Origin: Holophagae bacterium
Lineage (GTDB): Bacteria > Acidobacteriota > Holophagae > Acanthopleuribacterales > Acanthopleuribacteraceae
Assembly (NCBI GenBank): GCA_029263455.1
Contig: JAJCXM010000007.1
Location: forward strand, 88,334 to 152,333
Direction: 5' to 3'
DNA: 64,000 nt
Below are positions 28,493-36,148 of this stretch, one piece after another. The number at the start of each line of letters is the position of its first letter. The first letter of the stretch is position 1. The position numbers and the translations under genes were made by a program. The notes beneath the pieces were generated by a model. It was not told where the DNA came from, ran no database searches, and saw nothing but the letters and a program-made list of their open reading frames with translations.

Positions 28493-29232
28493 AGTTTACT
28501 GCGCAAAAACTTTTCGATTTCACTTTGACCGGCTGCCGCTGCTAGTTCCACGGCCGTGGATCCGTCACTTGCACGCAGGCTGACATCTGCGCCTGCCTTG
28601 ACCAATTCATTGACAATATGAACGTAGCCTTTTTTTGCTGCCCACATCAGGGCCGTCTCACCTAAGGCGGTCTGCTTATCTAAAACGGCACCATTTTCTA
28701 GCAGCACTTCGACCGCTGGCAACTGATTATTCATGCATGCGTGAATCAATGCATTTCCTCCGTAGTGATTGGTCATGTTAACCGATGATCCGGCGCGAAT
28801 GAGGACATTGACACAATCCGATTTACCATTTGATGCAGCGTACATTAAGGCCGTCCAACCATGTTCATAGTCCTTAAAGTCCAAGATAGCGCGATGAGTG
28901 ATCAATGTTTCGACGATTTCCGTGAAGCCTTCTCGTGCCGCCATGATTAGAGGTGTGTGTCCCACGTGATTGACAGAATGGGCATTGGCACCTCGGTCAA
29001 GGAGTAGCTTAACCACATCAAGATGCCCCTTCCAAGCTGCAAACATGAGAGGGGTGAAGTCGCCCGATTTCGAGTGATTGACGTCGGCACCTTGGTCGAT
29101 CATCAAAACAGCCTTTTTGGCGTCGCCCAAAATGACGGACTTCATCAATTCATGGTTGAGGTCCTGAGACCACAGTTGAGGGCAACAAAAGAGCGCGATA
29201 ACTAGAAGTTGAAATTCATTAACACGATTCAT
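28489..29232 (-). CDS. Exported ankyrin-repeat protein
   Basis: A 247-residue protein. The start at 29232 is chosen because it begins a signal peptide (MNRVNEFQLLVIALFCCPQL); an open frame continues upstream without signal character. About six ankyrin repeats follow, for example GDFTPLMFAAWKGHLDVVKL, GHTPLIMAAREGFTEIVETL, GWTALMYAASNGKSDCVNVL and GETALMWAAKKGYVHIVNEL. It is a binding protein of the periplasm or cell surface; the partner is unknown. It is coupled to gloB by a 4-base overlap. Confidence 0.88.
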   Translation of the reverse strand: MNRVNEFQLLVIALFCCPQLWSQDLNHELMKSVILGDAKKAVLMIDQGADVNHSKSGDFTPLMFAAWKGHLDVVKLLLDRGANAHSVNHVGHTPLIMAAREGFTEIVETLITHRAILDFKDYEHGWTALMYAASNGKSDCVNVLIRAGSSVNMTNHYGGNALIHACMNNQLPAVEVLLENGAVLDKQTALGETALMWAAKKGYVHIVNELVKAGADVSLRASDGSTAVELAAAAGQSEIEKFLRSKL

Positions 29233-29439
29233 GAGCCCGTTCACCGCCTTCCTGCTGCAGTTGGGGACACGCATACTATTTGCTTTCAAGCATCTACTTG
29301 ATATCAATCTAGGTCATGTGAAGATTTTTGTCGATGCCGCACGGCCTAGATTCCGATAAAAACGCAATCGTCGTTAAGCAAAGTTCGACGATGTATCTGC
29401 TTAATATAAAGTTCATTCCTATGCTAGGCTTTGCCTTCA

Positions 29440-30006
29440 ATGAAAAACCTCAGTAGGACAAGCAACCTAGAAAGGCGAGAAAGCGAGCCCTTGTTCGCGA
29501 TCAGCATCGCTTGCGGCATTTGCGCGGCTTTGTTCGTCGTCATACTCTCACTTGACTTGGTTCCTGGCGAAACGCACTACCAAGTTTGGGGCAATGCGTC
29601 ACGCCGCTATAAGGGCGTTTGGATGCTTACTTGGTTGATCGCCTTGGGCATCTTACTTGGTCGAAACCAAAGAATAAGAAACTCTACATGGCGTGATGTT
29701 ATCGATTGGTTAGAGAAATTGAATTGGTGCTTCCCCGTCTTTTTATGGGCGCTCGTCGTTTCGCTGCTTAATATTTCTGCGGGTAAAACATTGATCCTCA
29801 TGGGTCTAAGAGCTTCGGTTACTAACCCTCCGCTTGCGATGTTGGTTGTACCCTTTCTGGCGCTGTTAGGCATGTTACCGGCTTTACTGCTTATCGCTTG
29901 GGACAATCGCCGTCGACGCTATGTTCAAAATCATAGCGTTGGAATCTTGTTCGCCGCCATTGCCATCGGGTTAGATTGCTTGATCATAGCGATTTTCGCT
30001 AAGTAG
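29440..30006 (+). CDS. Small polytopic membrane protein, unknown
   Basis: About 188 residues with roughly five hydrophobic segments (for example ISIACGICAALFVVILSL, GVWMLTWLIALGILL, CFPVFLWALVVSLL, LAMLVVPFLALLGMLPALLL, GILFAAIAIGLDCLIIAI). No family is recognised. ATG 29440 is taken; an in-frame TTG occurs 9 bases earlier. It is divergent from the ankyrin gene and followed by a tRNA on the other strand. Confidence 0.65.
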   Translation: MKNLSRTSNLERRESEPLFAISIACGICAALFVVILSLDLVPGETHYQVWGNASRRYKGVWMLTWLIALGILLGRNQRIRNSTWRDVIDWLEKLNWCFPVFLWALVVSLLNISAGKTLILMGLRASVTNPPLAMLVVPFLALLGMLPALLLIAWDNRRRRYVQNHSVGILFAAIAIGLDCLIIAIFAK

Positions 30007-30034
30007 ATAGCTGGTTGAGCGATGAAAATGAAGG

Positions 30035-30110
30035 TGGTGCCGCCACGCAGAGTCGAACTGCGGACCTACGGGTTACGAATCCGTCGCTCTACCAACTGAG
30101 CTATAGCGGC
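30035..30110 (-). tRNA. tRNA-Thr (anticodon CGU)
   Basis: A complete cloverleaf on the minus strand: acceptor stem GCCGCTA with TGGCGGC (one G-U), D stem GCTC with GAGC, anticodon loop TTCGTAA (CGT at 30075-30077), T stem CGCAG with CTGCG and T loop TTCGACT. CCA is encoded (30035-30037). The anticodon stem ACGGA with CCCGT leaves an A-C mismatch next to the loop. It reads ACG codons. Confidence 0.95.
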
Positions 30111-30295
30111 ACACGGCTGGCTATTATAGTGAAATCCCACATAAGTGCAAGGATCGGGCTAGCTGATCATTAATGACTGGATGGTGAGTCTAGCGCTTGA
30201 AATATGGGTATGAATGTTCTAGAGAGTGGTCGATGTTTATTTCCGCTCAGCTAAATAACTGTCGTTAACAAGCATAACTTACAAGGCTTTGGAGC

Positions 30296-30325
30296 TTGCG
30301 TAATCAGGGTCGACTTCTTTAAGAT
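30296..30325 (+). promoter_or_regulatory. Possible promoter of the Mrp cluster
   Basis: TTGCGT (30296-30301), an 18-bp spacer and TAAGAT (30320-30325) precede the first Mrp gene by about 32 bases. AAGG lies 7 bases before ATG 30358. This is a moderate match to the sigma-70 consensus. Confidence 0.4.
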
Positions 30326-30357
30326 CATGGAGAGCTAAATCTGTTTAAAGGCGATAA

Positions 30358-30903
30358 ATGAGAGATCCGTCAGGACGTGAAGACATCCCCATGGAAAGAC
30401 AGGGTACTGGTACTCAATTTGTCCTGATGTTCGCCATGTGCATGGTGACTTGGTTCGTTTTTTCGGGCCGCTACGACGTCTTTCATCTGGTGCTCGGAAT
30501 GATCTCTTCGTTGATCGTAACTTGGGCCAGCGGCGATTTGTTGTCACCTAACCGTAAAATTTCTATGCGCTGTGCCATGACCATTTCATGGCGCATGGCT
30601 GTTTACTTAATCTGGCTCGTCATTGAGGTGGTTAAAGCGAATATCCATGTATTTAAGTTGGCACTTAGTCCCAATGTACGCGACCGCATAGAACCTTCGA
30701 TCGTGACCTTCAAAACTGTCTTGAAGACGGATTTAGCGAAGTTTGTTTTGGCCAATTCCATCACGCTGACGCCAGGAACGGTCACAATAAAGATTGAGGA
30801 TGGCGTTTTTGTGGTGCATGCCATTGACACAAGCGCTGCCGAAGGACTGCAAGAACAAATGGAACGACGTGTGGCACATATCTTTTCGGAGATCGAGTCA
30901 TGA
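30358..30903 (+). CDS. mrpE: Cation/proton antiporter subunit MrpE
   Basis: A 181-residue MnhE/MrpE protein with N-terminal membrane segments (TQFVLMFAMCMVTWFVFSG, VFHLVLGMISSLIVTWASG), MAVYLIWLVIEVVKANIHV, then a soluble domain with LANSITLTPGTVTIKIEDG, the family hallmark. It is the first gene of the antiporter cluster; every following gene to 32911 overlaps the previous one by 4 bases. Confidence 0.92.
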   Translation: MRDPSGREDIPMERQGTGTQFVLMFAMCMVTWFVFSGRYDVFHLVLGMISSLIVTWASGDLLSPNRKISMRCAMTISWRMAVYLIWLVIEVVKANIHVFKLALSPNVRDRIEPSIVTFKTVLKTDLAKFVLANSITLTPGTVTIKIEDGVFVVHAIDTSAAEGLQEQMERRVAHIFSEIES

Positions 30904-31190
30904 ATATGTTCTTGATTGTGATCGGATTGTTATTGTTCGTACTGATGACGGCCATTTTGTATCGTGTCGCAAAGGGTCCGACAGTCATTGACCGTATTGT
31001 TGCCGCTAACATGATGGGCACTAAAACGACCGTGTTGCTGGTGATCATTGGCACTATTTTTGGCCGCGTTGATATGTTTGTGGATTTTGCACTTACATAT
31101 GCTCTTTTGAATTTCATTGGTTCCATCGCCGCGTCACGGTTCTTTCAATGGAAACGCCTTAAGAGTCATGGCGAAAAGGACATCATTTGA
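30900..31190 (+). CDS. mrpF: Cation/proton antiporter subunit MrpF
   Basis: A 96-residue protein with three membrane segments. YRVAKGPTVIDRIVAANMMG is the MnhF signature, followed by FVDFALTYALLNFIGSIA. Overlaps mrpE and mrpG by 4 bases (ATGA). Confidence 0.92.
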   Translation: MNMFLIVIGLLLFVLMTAILYRVAKGPTVIDRIVAANMMGTKTTVLLVIIGTIFGRVDMFVDFALTYALLNFIGSIAASRFFQWKRLKSHGEKDII

Positions 31191-31519
31191 TGAATATCTT
31201 GGCCATGATTACGATTTCGCTGGGTGTTGTTTTCTTTTTTGGTGCAACATTGGGCTTACTGAGGTTTCCAGACTTTTATAGCCGTGTTCATGCTGCTGGC
31301 AAAGGAGACACCCTTTCTTCGTTGTTGATGCTGTTTGGCTTGGGGATCTTGGTTTTGGAGAACGCACATTTTATTGATGTATTGACTTTCATAAAGATCA
31401 TGATGATTTGTGTCTTCATTTTTGTGACAAGTCCAACCACGACGCATGCGTTGACGGATGCGGGCTATTCGGCCGGCGTTAAACCGTGGCAAAAGGATGA
31501 TGAGGAGACCGAATCTTGA
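31187..31519 (+). CDS. mrpG: Cation/proton antiporter subunit MrpG
   Basis: A 110-residue protein with the MnhG signature GLLRFPDFYSRVHAAGKGDT near residue 25-44 and PTTTHALTDAGYSAGVKP near the end; about three membrane segments. Overlaps both neighbours by 4 bases. Confidence 0.92.
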   Translation: MMNILAMITISLGVVFFFGATLGLLRFPDFYSRVHAAGKGDTLSSLLMLFGLGILVLENAHFIDVLTFIKIMMICVFIFVTSPTTTHALTDAGYSAGVKPWQKDDEETES

Positions 31520-31761
31520 TTTGGCAATTTGATCTCTTCATTTTGGTGTTGCTGGTGATCACAGCCCTGGTCGCGTTGAAGGTACGTGACTTGTTGAGCG
31601 CTGCGATGATTTTCAGCATCTATAGCTTACTGATGTGTCTTTTGTGGGCCGAAATGGGCGCTGTCGATGTGGCGTTCACCGAAGCTGCGGTTGGCGCTGG
31701 ACTCAGTACCGTTTTCTTAATTGCGACGATTCTCAGAACAACTAGGAGGACGACAGATTGA
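31516..31761 (+). CDS. DUF4040 / MbhD-like subunit (MrpA C-terminal module as separate gene)
   Basis: An 81-residue protein with three membrane segments: ALKVRDLLSAAMIFSIYSLL and MGAVDVAFTEAAVGAGLST. This module forms part of the long C-terminal extension of MrpA in Bacillus-type complexes and is the separate subunit MbhD in membrane-bound hydrogenases. Here it is free-standing, so the Mrp complex is built from split parts. The start is TTG, or ATT-proximal initiation within a 4-base overlap with mrpG. Confidence 0.85.
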   Translation: MIWQFDLFILVLLVITALVALKVRDLLSAAMIFSIYSLLMCLLWAEMGAVDVAFTEAAVGAGLSTVFLIATILRTTRRTTD

Positions 31762-32513
31762 AAGTATTCGCGTTTGTTCTAGTTATTGTCACAGGCATTA
31801 TGTTGGTCGTTACGGCCGCCGATTTTCCTGCGTGGGGTGATGCCCACTCGCCACCAAACCAATACCTATCAACGCATTACATAACCCAGGCCGAACACGA
31901 AACGGCGGTACCGAATATGGTGACAGCTGTGTTGGCGGACTATCGAGGGTTCGACACCATGTTCGAAACGGCTGTTGTTTTTTGTGCTGGTTTGGCAATC
32001 GCTGCCATTCTGGGCCACGAGAAAAAGAAGCGTTATGTGGTGAGACGTAAGGCACTTCCAAAAACGGAAGAGGGCGATATCATTATTCGCATGGCGACTC
32101 GATTTCTGGTACCAGTTACGCAATTGTTTGCCATGTATGTGATAGCCCACGGACATCACAGTCCGGGTGGCGGATTTCAGGGCGGTGTTATTTTGGCCGC
32201 TACCTTCATTCTCATGACGCTGGCCTTTGATCTAAAAACCATTCTTGGCCGCTTCAGCGAGAAGATGACATTGATATGGGCTAATGTGGGGCTTTTCATT
32301 TACGCGGGTATTGGTGTCTTATGTGTTTTGCTGGGATCAAGATTCCTCGAATACAGTGCATTGCACAAGATCTTGCCTGGCACAGATGAGATCATGGCCC
32401 GGTCGCACAGTATGTTGGGTGTTGAGATTGGTGTTGCACTCACGGTCATGAGCATGCTGTTCGCCATCTATGCGCATTTGGTATCGAAAGGTCGATTGGA
32501 GGACGGGCTGTGA
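31758..32513 (+). CDS. mrpB: MrpB/MbhE-like fused antiporter subunit
   Basis: A 251-residue protein. The N-terminal part (about 1-95: a membrane segment, a loop with FPAWGDAHSPPNQYLS and ADYRGFDTMFETAVVFCAG) resembles MbhE and the end of MrpA. The second part (about 105-245) is a complete MnhB domain with PVTQLFAMYVIAHGHHSPGG followed by GFQGGVILAA. The fusion of the E-type and B-type modules is recognisable from sequence order. Starts at TTG overlapping the preceding stop. Confidence 0.88.
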   Translation: MKVFAFVLVIVTGIMLVVTAADFPAWGDAHSPPNQYLSTHYITQAEHETAVPNMVTAVLADYRGFDTMFETAVVFCAGLAIAAILGHEKKKRYVVRRKALPKTEEGDIIIRMATRFLVPVTQLFAMYVIAHGHHSPGGGFQGGVILAATFILMTLAFDLKTILGRFSEKMTLIWANVGLFIYAGIGVLCVLLGSRFLEYSALHKILPGTDEIMARSHSMLGVEIGVALTVMSMLFAIYAHLVSKGRLEDGL

Positions 32514-32911
32514 GCGATGTCCTAACCTTCATCATCTCGCGATTTAATTATTGGATCTATATCGTGTTGATGATGATTGGTCTATACGCCATGATCGCCA
32601 AACGCAATTACGTCAAGAAGTTCATCGGCATGTCAATTTTCCAGACGGCGATTATTCTTTTTTACGTCTCTACAGGCGTTAAGTCAGGCGCCACAATCCC
32701 TATTCTCGAACACGGTCATGACATCGGCCATGCGGCGGCCGCAATCAACCCGGACCATTACGCTAATCCATTGCCTCATGTATTGATGTTGACAGCCATT
32801 GTTGTAGGTGTTGCTACGTTGGGTGTCGCATTGGCAGTTGTTCAAAAAGTACACGATCAGTACGAGACGATCGAGGAGCCTGAAATTCTGTTCAAATTGG
32901 GCCAGGAATGA
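32510..32911 (+). CDS. mrpC: Cation/proton antiporter subunit MrpC (NuoK-like)
   Basis: A 133-residue NuoK/MnhC-type protein with three membrane segments: YWIYIVLMMIGLYAMIAKRN, KFIGMSIFQTAIILFYVS and LPHVLMLTAIVVGVATLGVA followed by LAVV. The loop between segments two and three (about residues 63-88, with EHGHDIGHAAAAINPDHYAN) is longer than in NuoK, as in some non-Bacillus Mrp complexes. GTG start with GTGA overlap. Confidence 0.9.
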   Translation: MSDVLTFIISRFNYWIYIVLMMIGLYAMIAKRNYVKKFIGMSIFQTAIILFYVSTGVKSGATIPILEHGHDIGHAAAAINPDHYANPLPHVLMLTAIVVGVATLGVALAVVQKVHDQYETIEEPEILFKLGQE

Positions 32912-34410
32912 GCGAGAATCTGCCATTTCTTGTGATCGCTGCGCCTCTTTTTGGTGCCTTAGTTGCCAGCCTCGTTGGCTGGGCCCGACCTCGATATTGT
33001 TACGCCATCGCCATGGTCTCTTTGGCCGCAGGCTTGACAGCGGCTATCGCTTTACTGGTTAAAGTATCAGGCACAGTTAGCGGTTATGAGTATCGGTTAG
33101 GTGGCTGGCCGCCTCCCATCGGAATACAGCACTGGGTAGACCCATTAAGCGCGTTGATTTTGGTCGTGATAACGGCGGTTGCCTTTTTGGCTGTCATGTC
33201 GGCACGAGCGAACTTGCAGCTGGAGCTACCTGGAAAAGAACGGTTTGTTTACCCACTCATGCTCTTAATGGTGACCGGTCTATCAGGCATGACGCTCACC
33301 GGCGATGCATTCAATCTTTATGTTTTACTCGAAATCACGTCATTGTCGTCCTACGCGCTGGTGGCCATAGGTAGAGGTCGAGCTGCAGCTAGCTGCCTCA
33401 ATTACATCATTATGGGCACCATTGGGGCCTCATTTTATTTGTTGGGTGTGGGTTATCTGTACCTGAAAACGGGCAGCCTAAACATGATTGACCTGCGTCA
33501 GATCATGATTGCTGGAGACATGCATGGCTCGCAGACGGTAATTACGGGTTTCATCCTGATCACCGTTGGTTTTTGGATCAAAATGGGACTTTACCCCTTA
33601 CATGGTTGGTTGCCGAACGCCTATTCATTTGCACCCCATGCTGCATCAAACTTGATGGCTCCATTAATGACTAAAGTTTCGGTCTACGTGAGTCTGCGCA
33701 TGATGCTGAGCGTATTTACGCCAGACTTTCTTGCTGTGCATGCTTTGTGGGCGCAAACGGCATTACTAGTTGCCACGATAGCAATCATCGCGGGCTCATT
33801 GATTGCCTATTCGCAAACGGATGTTAAGAAGTTGCTGTGCTATTTAGTCGTGGCCGAAGTCGGTTATATGGCTGGAGGCATGTGGTTGATGAATCGGGCG
33901 GGGATTACCGGCACGATTTATCACATTGCTGCCGATGCTTTTATGACCTGTTGTCTGTTTCTAGGGGCATCGGGACTGATTGCTTCGACAGGGAGCCGCC
34001 ACATACGTAGTTTCCGAGGAGCGACTCGTCGTATGCCTTGGACTTTTGCGGCCTTTCTGGTGGGCGGACTTTCTATGATTGGTGTGCCACCCACCTGTGG
34101 TTTCTTCAGTAAGTGGTTCCTGATTCAAGGCGCTATAGAAGGCGGCGCCTGGCACTTTGTGGCAGCTCTTATCTTCTCGTCACTTATCAATGCACTCATC
34201 TTTTTTAGAATCATTGAACTTGCCTATTTTAAGGATGTTGAGCATGAGGATGACGTGTCGCATCCGCCACAAGTTCAACGAAATGAAGCGCCCTGGGGAA
34301 TACGTATCCCGCTGTTTATCACGAGTGTGGTTATTGTCCTATTGGGAGTCTTTTCGCCTAGAGTCATCAACTGGATCGAACGTTTTGTTGATTCGGTAGG
34401 CGTCACATGA
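32908..34410 (+). CDS. Antiporter-like subunit, MrpD/NuoN type (first of three)
   Basis: A 500-residue Proton_antipo_M protein with about 14 membrane segments. Conserved features: the Glu in NLYVLLEITSLSSYALV, the TM7 Lys and lid in WIKMGLYPLHGWLPNAYSFA followed by PHAASNLMAPLMTKVSVYV, and the broken-helix region DVKKLLCYLVVAEVGYMAGG. It moves protons and possibly sodium across the inner membrane. Overlaps mrpC and the next gene by 4 bases. Confidence 0.92.
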   Translation: MSENLPFLVIAAPLFGALVASLVGWARPRYCYAIAMVSLAAGLTAAIALLVKVSGTVSGYEYRLGGWPPPIGIQHWVDPLSALILVVITAVAFLAVMSARANLQLELPGKERFVYPLMLLMVTGLSGMTLTGDAFNLYVLLEITSLSSYALVAIGRGRAAASCLNYIIMGTIGASFYLLGVGYLYLKTGSLNMIDLRQIMIAGDMHGSQTVITGFILITVGFWIKMGLYPLHGWLPNAYSFAPHAASNLMAPLMTKVSVYVSLRMMLSVFTPDFLAVHALWAQTALLVATIAIIAGSLIAYSQTDVKKLLCYLVVAEVGYMAGGMWLMNRAGITGTIYHIAADAFMTCCLFLGASGLIASTGSRHIRSFRGATRRMPWTFAAFLVGGLSMIGVPPTCGFFSKWFLIQGAIEGGAWHFVAALIFSSLINALIFFRIIELAYFKDVEHEDDVSHPPQVQRNEAPWGIRIPLFITSVVIVLLGVFSPRVINWIERFVDSVGVT

Positions 34411-35879
34411 ATATCCAATATTTACCGGTCGTCGCCGTGTCCATATCGTTGTTGGCCGTTCCGTTGATCATCTTGCTGAACAAGAAACCTAATCTTCGCG
34501 AAGCGGTTAGTCTGCTCGCTGGTGTCGTCAAATTGGGATGTGTCATTGCATTGGTGCCACACGTTTTGAACGGAGAACAAATTGAAATAGTGCTGTGGGA
34601 GTTCGAAGCCGGATTGCCGATTGCTTTTCGTGTCGATGGGCTAGGTCTTCTTTTTGCCTTTGTGGCGGCGAGCCTGTGGATTGTGACGACCGCCTATTCA
34701 ATCGGCTACATGCGCACGACGAAGAGTAAGAATCTAACCCGCTTCTACAGCTATTTTGCCATTTCTTTGGCGGCCACATTAGGCGTGGCTTTCTCAGCTA
34801 ACTTATTAACCCTCTATCTTTTTTACGAAGCTCTTTCATTAGCTACCTTTCCGCTGGTGACCCATAACGGAGATGGAGAAGCGCGGAGCGGTGGAAGACG
34901 CTACCTTTATTTCCTGCTAACGACATCGATCGGACTGGTGCTACCGGCAATGCTGTATATCTATGGCCAAGTTGGTGACCTGAATTTCCAGCCAGGCGGC
35001 GTTCTGGTTGATTCCGGGATGTCGCAAACCACGCTGCTTGTGCTGTTGTTAGCATTTGTCTTCGGTTTCGCCAAAGCGGCACTCATGCCCTTTCATGGCT
35101 GGCTGCCAGGGGCCATGGTCGCACCTACGCCGGTGAGTGCGCTGTTACATGCGGTGGCCGTTGTTAAAGTGGGCGTTTTTTCTATTTTGAGAATTATCAC
35201 AGGCATTTTTGGGACTGATTTCATGGCGCAAGTGAATTGGCATGAGATCGTTACTTGGGTAGCGGCTGGCACGGTGGTGATCAGTTCTTTGATTGCCTTG
35301 AGCCAAGACAATTTGAAACGTCGATTGGCCTATTCCACCATTGGCCAACTTGCATACATTATCTTAGGGGCCAGCTTACTAACCGATCGAGCTGTGACCG
35401 GTAGCAGCTTGCATATTCTGATGCATGCGTTTGGAAAGATTACATTGTTCTTTTGTGCTGGTGCAATTTACGTTGCTTCAGGCAAAAAGTACATTTCACA
35501 GATGGTCGGATTGGGTCGCATTATGCCGTGGACGATGGCGGCGTTCTTAATTGGGTCGATGAGCGTTATTGGTTTACCGCCTACCGGTGGTTTTGTGTCT
35601 AAGTGGCTGCTCTTGATGGGTGCCCTTGATGCGCGCATGAATGCGGTAGTGGTTGTCTATTTAGTCAGTTCCCTGTTGAATGCGGCTTATTTTCTGCCCA
35701 TCGTATTTCGCGGATTCTACGTTCCAGGTGACGACCCAACTAAGCCCGTTAAGATGAAGGAAGCACCATTGTGGTGTCTAATCCCACTTTGGATTACAGC
35801 TTTGATTTCAATTGCTTTATTCTTCCTTTCAGATACCGCGATTCGGCTGATCGAAGTCTTTCTTGGGGTGGGCGTGTGA
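34407..35879 (+). CDS. mrpD: Antiporter-like subunit, MrpD type (second of three)
   Basis: A 490-residue Proton_antipo_M protein with about 14 membrane segments: NLLTLYLFYEALSLATFPLV contains the conserved Glu, GFAKAALMPFHGWLPGAM the TM7 Lys and His, PTPVSALLHAVAVVKVGVF the TM8 Lys, and LAYSTIGQLAYIILGASL the later helix. The closest by motif to canonical MrpD/MrpA cores. Its stop overlaps the following GTG. Confidence 0.92.
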   Translation: MNIQYLPVVAVSISLLAVPLIILLNKKPNLREAVSLLAGVVKLGCVIALVPHVLNGEQIEIVLWEFEAGLPIAFRVDGLGLLFAFVAASLWIVTTAYSIGYMRTTKSKNLTRFYSYFAISLAATLGVAFSANLLTLYLFYEALSLATFPLVTHNGDGEARSGGRRYLYFLLTTSIGLVLPAMLYIYGQVGDLNFQPGGVLVDSGMSQTTLLVLLLAFVFGFAKAALMPFHGWLPGAMVAPTPVSALLHAVAVVKVGVFSILRIITGIFGTDFMAQVNWHEIVTWVAAGTVVISSLIALSQDNLKRRLAYSTIGQLAYIILGASLLTDRAVTGSSLHILMHAFGKITLFFCAGAIYVASGKKYISQMVGLGRIMPWTMAAFLIGSMSVIGLPPTGGFVSKWLLLMGALDARMNAVVVVYLVSSLLNAAYFLPIVFRGFYVPGDDPTKPVKMKEAPLWCLIPLWITALISIALFFLSDTAIRLIEVFLGVGV

Positions 35880-36148
35880 AAGATAAACGTGACCAACTGA
35901 GAACTCCGCATGAGTGGGATTGGTTTGATAAACCCAAGAATCGACGTTTGCTTTGGATCCTGTTATGGTCAGCCTGTGTCTTGTCTGTTGTGGCCGAATT
36001 ATTCATTGAGCGTGAACCTCACTTTCCGGCTGACGAATACTTTGGTTCCTACGCCCTCATTGGATTTGCGGCGTGCGCGTTATTCATTCTTTTCGCGAAA
36101 GGGATCGGTTACCTACTAAAAGTTAAGAGTGATTACTATGATGAGTAA
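35876..36148 (+). CDS. Small two-helix membrane protein inside the Mrp cluster
   Basis: A 90-residue protein starting at GTG within the stop of the previous gene (GTGA). A charged N-terminus with HEWDWFDKPKNRR is followed by two membrane segments (LLWILLWSACVLSVVAELFI and GSYALIGFAACALFILFAKG) and the end KVKSDYYDE. It is not one of the seven classic Mrp subunits. Its position between two large antiporter-like subunits suggests an accessory or assembly subunit; this is inference. Confidence 0.7.
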   Translation: MKDKRDQLRTPHEWDWFDKPKNRRLLWILLWSACVLSVVAELFIEREPHFPADEYFGSYALIGFAACALFILFAKGIGYLLKVKSDYYDE

